A stretch of 64,000 nt of DNA, from assembly GCF_000633635.1 (NCBI RefSeq), contig NZ_AYPQ01000001.1:902820-966819 (forward strand). Direction: 5' to 3'. Under the pieces are notes generated by a model. The model was not told where the DNA came from. It ran no database searches and saw only the letters and a list, made by a program, of their open reading frames with translations. A program made the position numbers and the translations under genes. Each line of letters begins with the position of its first letter. Within the stretch, counting starts at the first letter, position 1. This DNA is from Enterococcus crotali (GTDB taxonomy: Bacteria > Bacillota > Bacilli > Lactobacillales > Enterococcaceae). Shown here piece by piece: positions 28,008 through 37,614 of this stretch.

Positions 28008-29308
28008 CTATTCACAATCCAAAGCAATCAGGTCTTCAAACGTTTCACGGCGAATGGCTAGCTTATCTTGTCCATTTTCTACAAAAACAACTGCAGGTTT
28101 AGGATTTCGATTATAGTTATTGGCCATCGAATAACCATAGGCACCAGTACTTGTAATAGCGAATAAATCTCCTGGTTCCATCGGCGGCAATTCGATATTT
28201 TTGATCAAAACATCGCCAGATTCACAGTACTTCCCAACAATTCTAAATTCTTTTGGCAATTCTGAGCTAATCCGATTCGCTAAGAAGCCATCATATACTG
28301 CATCGTATAAAGCTGGTCGGATATTGTCTCCCATACCTCCATCCACTGAAACGTAGCGACGGACCTCTGGAATCACTTTTTGTGAGCCAACAGTATAGAT
28401 CGTCGTTCCAGCTTCAGCAATGATACTGCGCCCTGGTTCGATCCAAATTTCTGGGAATGAATAATCAAGTAATTCACATTGACCTTTTACAGCATTTACG
28501 ATTGCTTTGACGAACGCTTCAGGTTCTAGCGGATCGTCTGCTTTGGTATATTGCACGCCAAAGCCACCACCCATGTTTAAAATATCCACTGTATATCCTA
28601 ATGTTTGTTTCCACTCATTTAAAATCAACAACATTTTCTCAACAGCCGCTAAAAAACCTTCCGCGGAAAAATTTGTGATCCAATATGACAATGTGCTCCT
28701 TTTAAAATAAAGCGCTCCTCTGCTAAAAGCATTTCTAATGCTTGTGTAGCTTGCCCACTATTCACATCGAAGCCAAATTTAGAATCTACTTGCCCTGTCA
28801 ATATATATTCATGAGTTTCAGCGTCTACACCTGGCGTAATACGAAACATAACATTCTGCTTCTTGTCCTTTTCTTTTAAAATAGCACTTAATAACTCGAT
28901 CTCATAAAAATTATCGATAATAATGGTGCCTACGCCCTGCTCAACAGCATACGCCAACTCTTCTTTGGTCTTATTATTTCCATGAAATTCGATGTTCTCA
29001 GGTGACATACCACCTTTGATCGCTGTATAAATTTCTCCAGCAGAAACGACATCACAACCAAGCTCTTCTTCTTCTAAAAGCTTATACATCGCTAAACAGC
29101 AAAAGGCTTTACTTGCATAAATCACCTTGTTTTTTACTCCTAAAGAGTTGAATGTTTGTTTAAATCCTCTTGCACGCTCTCGAATATGCGCAACATCATA
29201 AACAAATAATGGTGTCCCATATTTCTCGGCTAAACGAACCGTGTCACATCCACCGATCGTTAAATGCTCTTGTTCATTAAATTCTGCTGTTCCAAATAAT
29301 AGTGGCAT
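28008..29308 (-). pseudogene. lysA: Diaminopimelate decarboxylase, frameshifted
   Basis: LysA converts meso-diaminopimelate to lysine with pyridoxal phosphate. The PLP lysine is in VIYASKAFCC and the barrel continues to KGAHCHIGSQIF. The rest (AEGFLAAVEKML...GGGFGVQY...EPGRSIIAEAG...CESGD) is in another frame. At 28667-28671 the T run on the minus strand has five T; a sixth would read GSQIFSAEGFL and give one protein of about 433 residues, the normal size. It would be functional if the missing base is a consensus error, which I consider likely. Confidence 0.9.
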
Positions 29309-29399
29309 CTCTTCACCTTCTTCAATTGATTTATTAAAAATAATAGCATAAAAATGAAAAACTTCCTATCTATTTTTCATCATCTTCACAAATAGTCAC

Positions 29400-30500
29400 T
29401 CAAATTTTTAGTAATTGATCGTATAGTTCCTCACTCAATGCCTGCATTCCGTTATTAGCCGCTTGATTTGCAAAAAGAATCACTATATTTTGATTATCCT
29501 GATCACCATAAATAACAGTATCATAACCACCTAAATTACCTTCTGAGTATTTCAAATCATCAAAATAGACCATCCCTGCCTGATACCCTGCTTTTTTTAC
29601 ATTTGCAAGTTGCTCATATTCCTCTTGTTCAAACAGTTTCCCATCTTCTAAGCTTTGAATAAATAGCCAAAAATCCTCGGTTGACATGTACATATTGCCT
29701 GCTCCTAACAAACTAGAAAACAGCTTTTCACTGGCTGGAGATGGATCTGTTTGATAATCTTTCCCCGCATAAAAATAAGGTTTTGGAATTGCTTCATCTT
29801 TAGGTAAAGTATCCCAAAAATAAGTGTTGGTCAATGCTAACGTATCAATCACTCTTTTTTGGATAACTTCTTCATAGGATTGACCTGTTAGTTTAGAGAT
29901 AATCCCAGCAAGCAGCGTATAATTACTATTAGTATAATTAAATTCCTTATTTTCAGTAACAGACAATGCCTCTAAAACATTATCTAGTTGACTCGTCTGA
30001 TCTGTCAAAAGTTTATCCGGTTCCTCTTCTGCCATCAAGATACCAGAACTATGATTGAGCAAGTCTTGAATTGTAATTGTCTTACTAAATTTGATATCAG
30101 GATAAAAAGTGTCTAATGTTGTTTCCACTGTCAGTTTTTTTTCTTTGACCAGTTCAAAAATAATCGTACTTGTAATCACTTTTTGTAAGGAAGCAATTGG
30201 AAAAATTCCATTTACTTTATTTAGTCGCTTATTTTGCACATCGGCATAGCCATAGCTTTGCTGATAAAAAATCTGGTTTTCGTGGATCAACAACGCCTCT
30301 CCTTTAAAGTGACTATCCCTAATCAGCTGATTAATCAGTTCTTTTGAGCTTGATTTAGTCGTGGCCTGTTCCTTTGATTTTTCCTCTGACATAGGGTTTA
30401 TCAATCGTTCGTTTTCTTTATTAAAAAACCAATTACCCAGCAAAATAGACAGTAATAAGACGGCACCTAGCCAAACAAGCCAATTCCAGCGCTTACTCAT
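29400..30500 (-). CDS. Serine hydrolase of the class C beta-lactamase family
   Basis: About 366 residues with an N-terminal membrane anchor (NWLVWLGAVLLLSILLGNW) and an extracytoplasmic domain. The Ser-x-x-Lys motif is in PIASLQKVIT, the Tyr-x-Asn motif in FNYTNSNY, and the third-motif region is near the C-terminus (NLGGYDTVIYG). Members act as DD-peptidases, esterases or amidohydrolases; a role on cell-wall substrates is likely but not shown. An in-frame GTG at 30509 is less well placed than the ATG at 30500. Confidence 0.85.
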   Translation of the reverse strand: MSKRWNWLVWLGAVLLLSILLGNWFFNKENERLINPMSEEKSKEQATTKSSSKELINQLIRDSHFKGEALLIHENQIFYQQSYGYADVQNKRLNKVNGIFPIASLQKVITSTIIFELVKEKKLTVETTLDTFYPDIKFSKTITIQDLLNHSSGILMAEEEPDKLLTDQTSQLDNVLEALSVTENKEFNYTNSNYTLLAGIISKLTGQSYEEVIQKRVIDTLALTNTYFWDTLPKDEAIPKPYFYAGKDYQTDPSPASEKLFSSLLGAGNMYMSTEDFWLFIQSLEDGKLFEQEEYEQLANVKKAGYQAGMVYFDDLKYSEGNLGGYDTVIYGDQDNQNIVILFANQAANNGMQALSEELYDQLLKI

Positions 30501-30574
30501 TTCGTTCACTTCTTTCTCAAAATACTTCTGTCATAAATTATACCATTTATAAAACAAAAAACAGACTACTAAGA

Positions 30575-30636
30575 AAAAGAAAAACGATAGACTAAAACAA
30601 TGCCCTAAAAAAGGCCTATTTTAGTCTATCGTTTTT
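30575..30636 (-). terminator. Terminator of ppdK
   Basis: AAAAACGATAGACTAAAA (30580-30597) pairs with TTTTAGTCTATCGTTTTT (30619-30636), an 18-bp stem whose loop contains GCCC/GGGC. It follows directly on the ppdK stop. Confidence 0.85.
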
Positions 30637-33245
30637 TATTGCTCTTGAGCAATCGTTAAAATTGCCGCTGGAATTCGGTACGGTGAGCATGAAATATAGT
30701 CTACGCCTATTTTTTTTAAGAAACGAATAGACTGAGGATCACCACCGACCTCACCACATACACCGATTTTGATCGCCGAATCGAAGTTTCTTATTTTATC
30801 CACTGCAATCTTCATCAACGTACCTACACCTTCTTCGTCAATATGCTGAAAAGGGTCTTCTTTTAGTAACTTTTTCTCCTGATAAGCACCAATGAATTTT
30901 CCTGCGTCATCTCGTGAAAAACCATAAGTCAGCTGAGTTAGATCATTTGTTCCAAAACTAAAAAAGTCAGCAACTTCTGCAATTTTATCAGCAGTCAAAC
31001 AGGCTCTAGGGATTTCCAGCATTGTTCCTATTTTATAAGAAATTACTTGACCCGTGTTATCAAATACGTTTTCAATGGTCTGAACTAGACGCTCTCTTAA
31101 CCATTTCATCTCCTCTTGACTACCGATTAGAGGAATCATGATTTCAGGGACATTTGTGTTAGCCTCGTCTTTTTGAGCAACCTCTATCGCACTTTCAATA
31201 ATAGCGGCTACTTGCATTTCGTAAATTTGCGGTGTGGTAACTGCTAAACGGCAACCACGATGGCCAAGCATAGGGTTTTGCTCATGCAGTTCTTCAATGC
31301 GATGCTTGATCTCAGCCGTCGTCCGCTGTGTTGCCTCTGCTAAATAGTTGATCTCTTCTTCAGTTTGCGGCAAAAACTCATGTAATGGCGGATCCAGCAA
31401 ACGGATAGTACATTCTTTCCCTTTTAATAAAGTAAAGATCGCTCGAAAATCTTCTTTTTGAAACTCTTTTAATTTATTCAAAGGAGGCATTAAGGCTTCC
31501 TCGTTTAGTGCAAGAATCATTTTGCGCATTTCAACAATTCGTTCTTCACCGAAAAACATATGCTCTGTTCTAGCTAAACCAATTCCTTGTGCGCCTAGTT
31601 TAAGTGCTGTTTTAATATCTGCCGGTGTTTCGGCGTTGGCTTTGACACTGATGCCTCCTTCTTCTTTAGCCCAATCTGTGATTGTTTCTAGCAGTTGCCA
31701 TTCGTCCCCTTCAACATAAGGAATACTCCCTCTATAGATGGTTCCTGTTGTTCCGTCTACAGAGATTGTCTCCCCTTGATGTAAAGTAACATCGCCCGCT
31801 GTTGCCTGCTCCAAAAATTCATCCACATAAATTTCTTCACAACCCGCAACACAACAAACACCCATTCCTCTGGCAACGACAGCCGCATGAGAGGTCATCC
31901 CACCTCTTGATGTGACGATTGCTTCACTTACCACCATCCCTTCAATATCTTCCGGTGAAGTTTCTTGACGAATCAAAATGACTTTTTCTCCTTGATCGCT
32001 CGCTTTTTTGGCCTGCTCTGCAGTAAAATAGATACTTCCGTTAGCGGCACCTGGACTTGCTGGTAATCCTGTAGCAAAAATTTGCGCATTTTTTAAGTGA
32101 TCTGGTTCAAAAACTGGATGAAGTAATTGCGTCACCATTGACGGGTTGATTCGTTGGATCGCTTCTTTTTTTGAAATAATTCCTTCTTCTACTAATTGAA
32201 TACAAACTTTAAAAGCAGATTTTGCCGTTCGCTTGCCATCTCTCGTTTGCAAAAGATATAGTTTGCCATTTTCTATTGTAAATTCAATGTCCTGCATATC
32301 GCGATAATGACTTTCCAACATAGAACTCAAGGTCAGAAATTCTTGATAGACCTCTGGTAGCAACATCTTAAGTTCACTAATCGGTTGAGGCGTCCGAATT
32401 CCTGCCACAACATCTTCTCCCTGAGCATTCAATAAGAATTCACCGAAAATTCCCTTTTCGCCAGTTGCTGGATTTCTTGTAAAAGCGACACCAGTGCCGC
32501 TAGCAGAGCCAAAGTTTCCGAAAACCATTTCTTGGATATTAACTGCTGTGCCCAATGAATCAGGAATATCATGTAAACGACGGTAGGTGATCGCTCTCCG
32601 ATTATTCCATGAATGAAAAACCGCTTCTACTGCTAAGGTTAGCTGTTCATAGGGATCTTGAGGAAATGGCCGATGAGTCACTTCTAGAAAAATGTCTTTA
32701 TAAACCGCTACCAATTCCCGCCAATCTTCAGCCTGCATATCAATATCTGAACAATATTTTTTCTTTGATTTATAAAAATCCAGCTGTTCTTCAAATCGGT
32801 TCTTGTCGATTCCGCAAACAACATCACCAAACATTTGCAGCAGCCTTCTATAGCAATCATAAGCAAAACGAGCATCGTCTGTTTTTTCAATCAAACCGAT
32901 AACAGTCTTGTCATTTAAACCTAAATTTAAAATTGTATCCATCATTCCAGGCATTGAAAATTTTGAGCCGCTTCTTACTGAAACCAACAATGGATCAGAA
33001 CTATCACCAAAACGCTTGTTTGTCCTACTCTCCATGCTGACGATATGTTGTCGGATCTCTGTGTTAAGTTCAGTAGAAATCTCTTCTTTTTTTTCTAAAT
33101 AATCCAAACACGCCTCTGTTGTTATCGTAAATCCTGTAGGTACAGGCAACTTCAATTTTGTCATTTCAGCCAAATTGGCACCTTTTCCACCTAGTAAATC
33201 TTTCTGTTCTTTACTTCCTTCCGAAAAATCAATCACATATTTCAC
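30636..33245 (-). CDS. ppdK: Pyruvate, phosphate dikinase
   Basis: PPDK interconverts pyruvate, ATP and phosphate with PEP, AMP and pyrophosphate. The 869-residue protein has an N-terminal ATP-grasp domain (LGGKGANLAEMTKL, VRSGSKFSMPGMMDT), the phosphohistidine domain (SRGGMTSHAAVVARGMG, with the His and its regulatory Thr two residues before) and a PEP barrel ending with catalytic Cys in IGVCGEVGGDP. The GTG at 33245 fits the AAGGAG site better than the TTG at 33251. The promoter carries two CcpN-like operators, and the next genes on the other strand encode its regulators. Confidence 0.97.
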   Translation of the reverse strand: MKYVIDFSEGSKEQKDLLGGKGANLAEMTKLKLPVPTGFTITTEACLDYLEKKEEISTELNTEIRQHIVSMESRTNKRFGDSSDPLLVSVRSGSKFSMPGMMDTILNLGLNDKTVIGLIEKTDDARFAYDCYRRLLQMFGDVVCGIDKNRFEEQLDFYKSKKKYCSDIDMQAEDWRELVAVYKDIFLEVTHRPFPQDPYEQLTLAVEAVFHSWNNRRAITYRRLHDIPDSLGTAVNIQEMVFGNFGSASGTGVAFTRNPATGEKGIFGEFLLNAQGEDVVAGIRTPQPISELKMLLPEVYQEFLTLSSMLESHYRDMQDIEFTIENGKLYLLQTRDGKRTAKSAFKVCIQLVEEGIISKKEAIQRINPSMVTQLLHPVFEPDHLKNAQIFATGLPASPGAANGSIYFTAEQAKKASDQGEKVILIRQETSPEDIEGMVVSEAIVTSRGGMTSHAAVVARGMGVCCVAGCEEIYVDEFLEQATAGDVTLHQGETISVDGTTGTIYRGSIPYVEGDEWQLLETITDWAKEEGGISVKANAETPADIKTALKLGAQGIGLARTEHMFFGEERIVEMRKMILALNEEALMPPLNKLKEFQKEDFRAIFTLLKGKECTIRLLDPPLHEFLPQTEEEINYLAEATQRTTAEIKHRIEELHEQNPMLGHRGCRLAVTTPQIYEMQVAAIIESAIEVAQKDEANTNVPEIMIPLIGSQEEMKWLRERLVQTIENVFDNTGQVISYKIGTMLEIPRACLTADKIAEVADFFSFGTNDLTQLTYGFSRDDAGKFIGAYQEKKLLKEDPFQHIDEEGVGTLMKIAVDKIRNFDSAIKIGVCGEVGGDPQSIRFLKKIGVDYISCSPYRIPAAILTIAQEQ

Positions 33246-33270
33246 GAGCAAACTCTCCTTCTCTTATATA

Positions 33271-33282
33271 GTGTATCACATT
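33271..33282. promoter_or_regulatory. CcpN-like operator copy A
   Basis: GTGTATCACATT, downstream of the ppdK promoter (between the -10 and the start codon). It is identical to copy B, 32 bases away. Confidence 0.65.
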
Positions 33283-33294
33283 TAACTAATTATG

Positions 33295-33323
33295 ATTATA
33301 TTGTGTATCACATTGGTTGTCAA
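33295..33323 (-). promoter_or_regulatory. ppdK promoter
   Basis: On the minus strand TTGACA (33318-33323), 17 bases, TATAAT (33295-33300). Both hexamers are consensus, so the gene must rely on repression; operator B fills the spacer. Confidence 0.8.
33303..33314. promoter_or_regulatory. CcpN-like operator copy B
   Basis: GTGTATCACATT lies inside the spacer of the ppdK promoter. Confidence 0.65.
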
Positions 33324-33351
33324 CAAGAATTAGTATGACTTATTTTTATGG

Positions 33352-33380
33352 TTGCTTTATTTTTATAAGAAATATATAAT
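33352..33380 (+). promoter_or_regulatory. Promoter of the HTH-CBS regulator gene
   Basis: TTGCTT (33352-33357), 17 bases, TATAAT (33375-33380), followed at once by operator copy C at the expected start site. Confidence 0.65.
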
Positions 33381-33385
33381 CATTA

Positions 33386-33397
33386 GTGTGTCACATT
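33386..33397. promoter_or_regulatory. CcpN-like operator copy C
   Basis: GTGTGTCACATT differs by one base from copies A and B and covers the start site of the regulator promoter, suggesting autoregulation. Confidence 0.6.
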
Positions 33398-33416
33398 TAG
33401 AAAGTAGGTTGATAAA

Positions 33417-34052
33417 ATGAAACTTACCTCAAGACAATTGGAGATCATCAAAATCGTCAAGGAAAATGAGCCCATCAGTGGCGATAGCATCGCAAAAACA
33501 CTGGGTTTAAGCCGAGCAACCTTGCGAAGTGATTTAGCTATTTTGACGATGACTGGTTTGCTTGATGCAAGACCAAAAGTTGGCTACTTTTATACAGGTC
33601 AAACAATTGAACCTTTACTCTATGAAAAACTGTATAAAAAAACGGTCAAAGATATCATGCTTCCTCCCATACTTATTCATCAAAGCACAACTGTTTATGA
33701 TGCTGTAACTAATTTGTTTATGTACGATGTTGGTTCTTTATATGTAAAAAATGACCAAGATGAATTAAATGGTGTCTTATCTCGTAAAGACCTATTACGG
33801 GCAGCTATCAGTAATCCGAATACCGAGAAAACACCGGTAGCTATGATTATGAGCCGAATGCCAAACATTATTACGATCACAAGTGATCGAACGATTTTGG
33901 AAGCTGGCGGATTGTTATTGCAGCATAGCATCGATACCTTGCCTGTCGTTGAAATAGATCAGCCAAAAAAAGTGATCGGAAAAGTAACAAAAACCCGGAT
34001 GATGGCTTATTTCATCAACGCTGGGAATGACATTGAAAAAGAAAATTACTAG
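33417..34052 (+). CDS. ccpN: HTH-CBS transcriptional repressor, CcpN-like
   Basis: The 211-residue protein has an N-terminal winged HTH (ISGDSIAKTLGLSRATLRSDLAIL) and two CBS domains (from about residue 80: VKDIMLPPILIHQSTTVYDAV; and MIMSRMPNIITITSDRTILEA). This is the architecture of Bacillus CcpN, an ATP/ADP-sensing repressor of gluconeogenic genes that is encoded beside the PDRP gene yqfL, as here. Three GTGTATCACATT-type sites in the upstream interval indicate that it controls ppdK and itself. It is the first gene of ccpN-PDRP-fbp. Confidence 0.9.
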   Translation: MKLTSRQLEIIKIVKENEPISGDSIAKTLGLSRATLRSDLAILTMTGLLDARPKVGYFYTGQTIEPLLYEKLYKKTVKDIMLPPILIHQSTTVYDAVTNLFMYDVGSLYVKNDQDELNGVLSRKDLLRAAISNPNTEKTPVAMIMSRMPNIITITSDRTILEAGGLLLQHSIDTLPVVEIDQPKKVIGKVTKTRMMAYFINAGNDIEKENY

Positions 34053-34168
34053 ATGATCAGAAAAAAATCTTTGAAGTTTTTCACAAGTAGATTATTGACG
34101 AGATTCACTGTACCATACAACTAAATTTATTCTGTGAGGAGTAACCATAGAAAAAGGAGAGTATAATC

Positions 34169-34984
34169 ATGCAAACAGACAAAATCAAGATTTATTTAGT
34201 ATCAGATTCAGTTGGAGAAACGGCCCAAAAAATTATTTCTGCCGTTTCAGCCCAATACCCCAGTATCGACATGAGCGATATTCAACGCTTCCCTTTTATT
34301 ACAGATGAAGAATTACTTCAGCCTATTTTAAGAGATGCTCTACATGATAAAGCAATCGTCGTTACAACACTGGTAAATAAAAAACTGGTCGCCTTGGTCA
34401 AAGATTTCGCCAATCGAACGAGCTTGCAATATGTCGATTATATGAGTCCATTAAGCGAAATAATTGAAGGAACATTTGGCGTTCAGCCATTACAGGAGCC
34501 TGGTGCAATCCATAAGTTGAACGAACAATATTTTAGTCGTGTTTCTGCTATTGAATTTGCTGTGAGATATGACGATGGAAAAGATTCAAAAGGCTTTTTA
34601 GAAGCTGATTATGTATTATTAGGGGTTTCCCGCACTTCAAAAACACCTTTAAGTATGTATATGGCTAACAGAAATCACAAAGTTGCTAATCTGCCTTTGA
34701 TTCCAGAGGTTTCTTTGCCTGCTGAGTTAGATCAAATCGATCCTAAAAAAATTATTGGCTTAACAGCTAGTATCGACAGTTTAATGGATATTCGTAAATC
34801 TCGCCTACATTCTTTAGGTTTGAAAGAAGATTCCGCATATACTAATGCAGACCGTATTCAGGAAGAATTAGATTATGCTAATCGTGTGTTTGAAAAATAT
34901 AATGCTCTGGTCATCAATGTAGATAAAAAATCCATTGAAGAAACCTCAACAATCATTGAAGATTTAGTTCAAAACAAACAGTAA
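34169..34984 (+). CDS. PPDK regulatory protein (bifunctional kinase/pyrophosphorylase)
   Basis: The 271-residue DUF299 protein uses ADP to phosphorylate the Thr next to the catalytic His of PPDK, and removes that phosphate with Pi to give PPi. The start SDSVGETAQKI and the P-loop GVSRTSKTPLSMYMAN are intact. AAGGAG precedes the ATG, 116 bases after ccpN and 12 bases before fbp. The target PPDK is encoded on the other side of ccpN, so it is a PPDK-type and not a PEP-synthase-type regulator. Confidence 0.95.
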   Translation: MQTDKIKIYLVSDSVGETAQKIISAVSAQYPSIDMSDIQRFPFITDEELLQPILRDALHDKAIVVTTLVNKKLVALVKDFANRTSLQYVDYMSPLSEIIEGTFGVQPLQEPGAIHKLNEQYFSRVSAIEFAVRYDDGKDSKGFLEADYVLLGVSRTSKTPLSMYMANRNHKVANLPLIPEVSLPAELDQIDPKKIIGLTASIDSLMDIRKSRLHSLGLKEDSAYTNADRIQEELDYANRVFEKYNALVINVDKKSIEETSTIIEDLVQNKQ

Positions 34985-34996
34985 GGAGATCTTTAG

Positions 34997-36892
34997 ATGA
35001 GTAACGTTCAAGACAATGAGCTGATTGCCGAAATCATAAATCTCGAAGCTATTTTAAATCTACCTAAAGGGACGGAGCATTTTATCAGCGATCTCCATGG
35101 AGAATTTGATGCGTTTGATCACATTTTAAGAAACGGTTCAGGCAGTATTCGCGACAAGGTTTATACCTTATTCAACCAAGAACTTTCTGCACAACAGCTG
35201 AATGACCTTTGTTTTTTAATTTATTATCCCGATTCAAAGATCCATTCTTTAAAGAAGCAACAGGCGTTGGCTCAAAATTGGTGGTTTGAAACAATCGAAC
35301 GTTTATTGATCATTGTTCGTTTCACATCAAGTAAATATACTCGCTCTAAAGTTCGCAAAGCATTGCCTAAAACCTACGCATATATTCTAGAAGAACTAAT
35401 TTATCAATATGATGAAACGACTGATAAAAAAGCGTATTATCACCAAATAATTAATGTGATCATTGAACTTGGCGAGGCGGAACGCTTTATAACAGATCTT
35501 GCTTACTTAATTCAGCGCTTCGTGATCGATCATTTGCATGTGATCGGAGATATCTACGATCGAGGCCCTCATCCTGATAAAATAATGGATGCCTTGATCA
35601 ACTATCATTCCCTAGATATCCAATGGGGAAATCATGATATCATATGGATCGGTGCTGTCAGTGGATCAAAAGCTTGTTTAGCTAATGTCTTGCGAATTTG
35701 TGCTCGTTATGGAAATCTCGACCTTTTAGAAGAAGCTTACGGGATTGATTTGCATTTATTAAAAGCGTATAGCCGTAAAATATATCAGGAAAATCAGTCA
35801 TTTTCACCTAAGAAAAATCCATACAGAAACCTTACTCAGACAGAAACAACAGATGCGATGAAGATTCAGCAAGCGATGGCCATCATACAAGAAAAACTTG
35901 AAGGCCAACTCATCAAGCGTCGACCTGAATTTCAAACGGATCATCGTTTATTACTAGATAAAATTCATAAGAATCAACTTGTGATCAATAATCAAACTTA
36001 CAAATTAGTCAACACTTGTTTTCAAACTGTGGATTGGTATGATCCTTACCAATTGTCTACGGAGGAAGAGTCAGTCATCACCGATTTATTGCAGCAATTT
36101 CAACATTCGAAAAAATTGAATCAGCATATGGCTTTTCTGATAGAAAAAGGCTCGCTTTATCTGTCTTACAACCATAATTTATTGATTCACGGCTGTATTC
36201 CTCTTACTGAGGACGGTTCTTTTCAATCTATAACCTTTAATAATAATACGTATGCAGGTAAGAAATTACTTGATTTCTTTGAATCGACTATTAAACATGC
36301 CTTTGCTAAACCGTGGCAAACGGAAGATTTTTCAACAGATATCGTCTGGTATCTTTGGTGTGGTGAAAGCTCTTCGCTGTTCGGTAAAAAAGCAATGAAA
36401 ACGTTTGAACGTTATTTTATCAATGAGAGCAGCACACATGTGGAGGTGAAAAACTCGTATTATGAGTTAAGAAATAACGCAAATATTTGCAAACATATCC
36501 TAAATGAATTTGGGCTTAATGACGATGATTCCCATATCATCAATGGGCACACTCCTGTAAAACAAATCAAAGGAGAATCACCGATCAAAGCTGATGGCAC
36601 GATGCTTGTCATAGATGGCGGTTTTTCACGATCCTATCAAAAAGTAACTGGGATCGGCGGTTACACGCTTTTATACAATTCTTTCGGGATGCAGTTAGCA
36701 GCACACAAGCCTTTCTCTGATAAAAATACTGCAATCGAACAAAATGATGATATTATATCTACACGTCAAATTGTTGATCGCCAAAAAAAACGCTTGAAAG
36801 TCAAAGATACTACAATTGGCACAACCTTGATCAAAGAAGCAGAGCTGTTAAAGCAACAACTAGCAGCTAACCACCGTTCAGCTGTTAACTAA
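34997..36892 (+). CDS. fbp: Fructose-1,6-bisphosphatase class 3
   Basis: The 631-residue enzyme makes fructose 6-phosphate in gluconeogenesis. It has the calcineurin-type metallophosphatase motifs FISDLHGEFDAFDHIL, VIGDIYDRGPHPDKIMD, WGNHDIIWIGA and INGHTPVK, and the size of Firmicute class 3 enzymes. AAGGAG precedes the ATG. Together with ppdK and its regulators, the locus looks like a gluconeogenic switch. Confidence 0.96.
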   Translation: MSNVQDNELIAEIINLEAILNLPKGTEHFISDLHGEFDAFDHILRNGSGSIRDKVYTLFNQELSAQQLNDLCFLIYYPDSKIHSLKKQQALAQNWWFETIERLLIIVRFTSSKYTRSKVRKALPKTYAYILEELIYQYDETTDKKAYYHQIINVIIELGEAERFITDLAYLIQRFVIDHLHVIGDIYDRGPHPDKIMDALINYHSLDIQWGNHDIIWIGAVSGSKACLANVLRICARYGNLDLLEEAYGIDLHLLKAYSRKIYQENQSFSPKKNPYRNLTQTETTDAMKIQQAMAIIQEKLEGQLIKRRPEFQTDHRLLLDKIHKNQLVINNQTYKLVNTCFQTVDWYDPYQLSTEEESVITDLLQQFQHSKKLNQHMAFLIEKGSLYLSYNHNLLIHGCIPLTEDGSFQSITFNNNTYAGKKLLDFFESTIKHAFAKPWQTEDFSTDIVWYLWCGESSSLFGKKAMKTFERYFINESSTHVEVKNSYYELRNNANICKHILNEFGLNDDDSHIINGHTPVKQIKGESPIKADGTMLVIDGGFSRSYQKVTGIGGYTLLYNSFGMQLAAHKPFSDKNTAIEQNDDIISTRQIVDRQKKRLKVKDTTIGTTLIKEAELLKQQLAANHRSAVN

Positions 36893-36941
36893 AACAAGAA
36901 CTAAGACAACATTGATTGCTTGCCTTAGTTCTTGTTTTTTT
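36891..36941. terminator. Terminator between fbp and the ABC transporter genes
   Basis: A 15-bp stem, AAAACAAGAACTAAG (36891-36905) with its complement (36924-36938), then T. It serves fbp and probably also the converging ABC operon. Confidence 0.8.
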
Positions 36942-37599
36942 ATTTAAGCACATTGAACGCTCGATTTCTTAATTCATAGACTTTATCACATGCATCAGCC
37001 ACTTCCTGCTCATGCGTCACAATAACAACACACTTTTGCTGTTCATGCGCTACCTTTTGAAAAAGTTGAACCATTTCTTTTGAGGTGTGTTCATCTAGAT
37101 TTCCTGTCGGCTCATCAGCCACGATCAATTCATGATCACAACACAGCGCTCTAACGATTGCGACACGCTGCTGTTGTCCACCAGAAAGCTGTGTGACGTT
37201 TTGACTTGCCAGCTTTTCATCAATCCCTACTTTGGCTAAATTTTCTAAAGCATATGCTTTTTTATCCGTTTGTTTGGAAGCAGATATTGCCATCGCAGTC
37301 AAAACATTATCTAGTGCCGACATATAAGGTAGTAAATTATACGCTTGAAAAATAATCGAGACATCATTTTTCCGGTAATTTCTAAGCCCTATTTTACTTA
37401 AAGACTCACCGTTGTATAAAATCGTTCCTACTTTAGGTATATCTAATCCAGCAATCAACGAAAGAAAGGTCGTTTTTCCAGAGCCACTTGCCCCTAAAAT
37501 TGCATACATCTTCCCTCGTTGAAATTCTAAATTCACATTTTTATACAAAAATTCCTGTTCGTTTTTATACCAATAACCTACTTCTTGCGTCTGTAACAT
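36940..37599 (-). CDS. ABC transporter ATP-binding protein (MacB/LolD type)
   Basis: A 219-residue nucleotide-binding subunit with Walker A GASGSGKTT, Q-loop IIFQAYNLLPYM, signature LSGGQQQR and Walker B LIVADEPTGNLD. The LolD-type sequence and the FtsX-like partner upstream indicate a mechanotransmission transporter and not an importer. Substrate unknown. Confidence 0.9.
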   Translation of the reverse strand: MLQTQEVGYWYKNEQEFLYKNVNLEFQRGKMYAILGASGSGKTTFLSLIAGLDIPKVGTILYNGESLSKIGLRNYRKNDVSIIFQAYNLLPYMSALDNVLTAMAISASKQTDKKAYALENLAKVGIDEKLASQNVTQLSGGQQQRVAIVRALCCDHELIVADEPTGNLDEHTSKEMVQLFQKVAHEQQKCVVIVTHEQEVADACDKVYELRNRAFNVLK

Positions 37600-37614
37600 C
37601 GCATTCCCTCTTTT

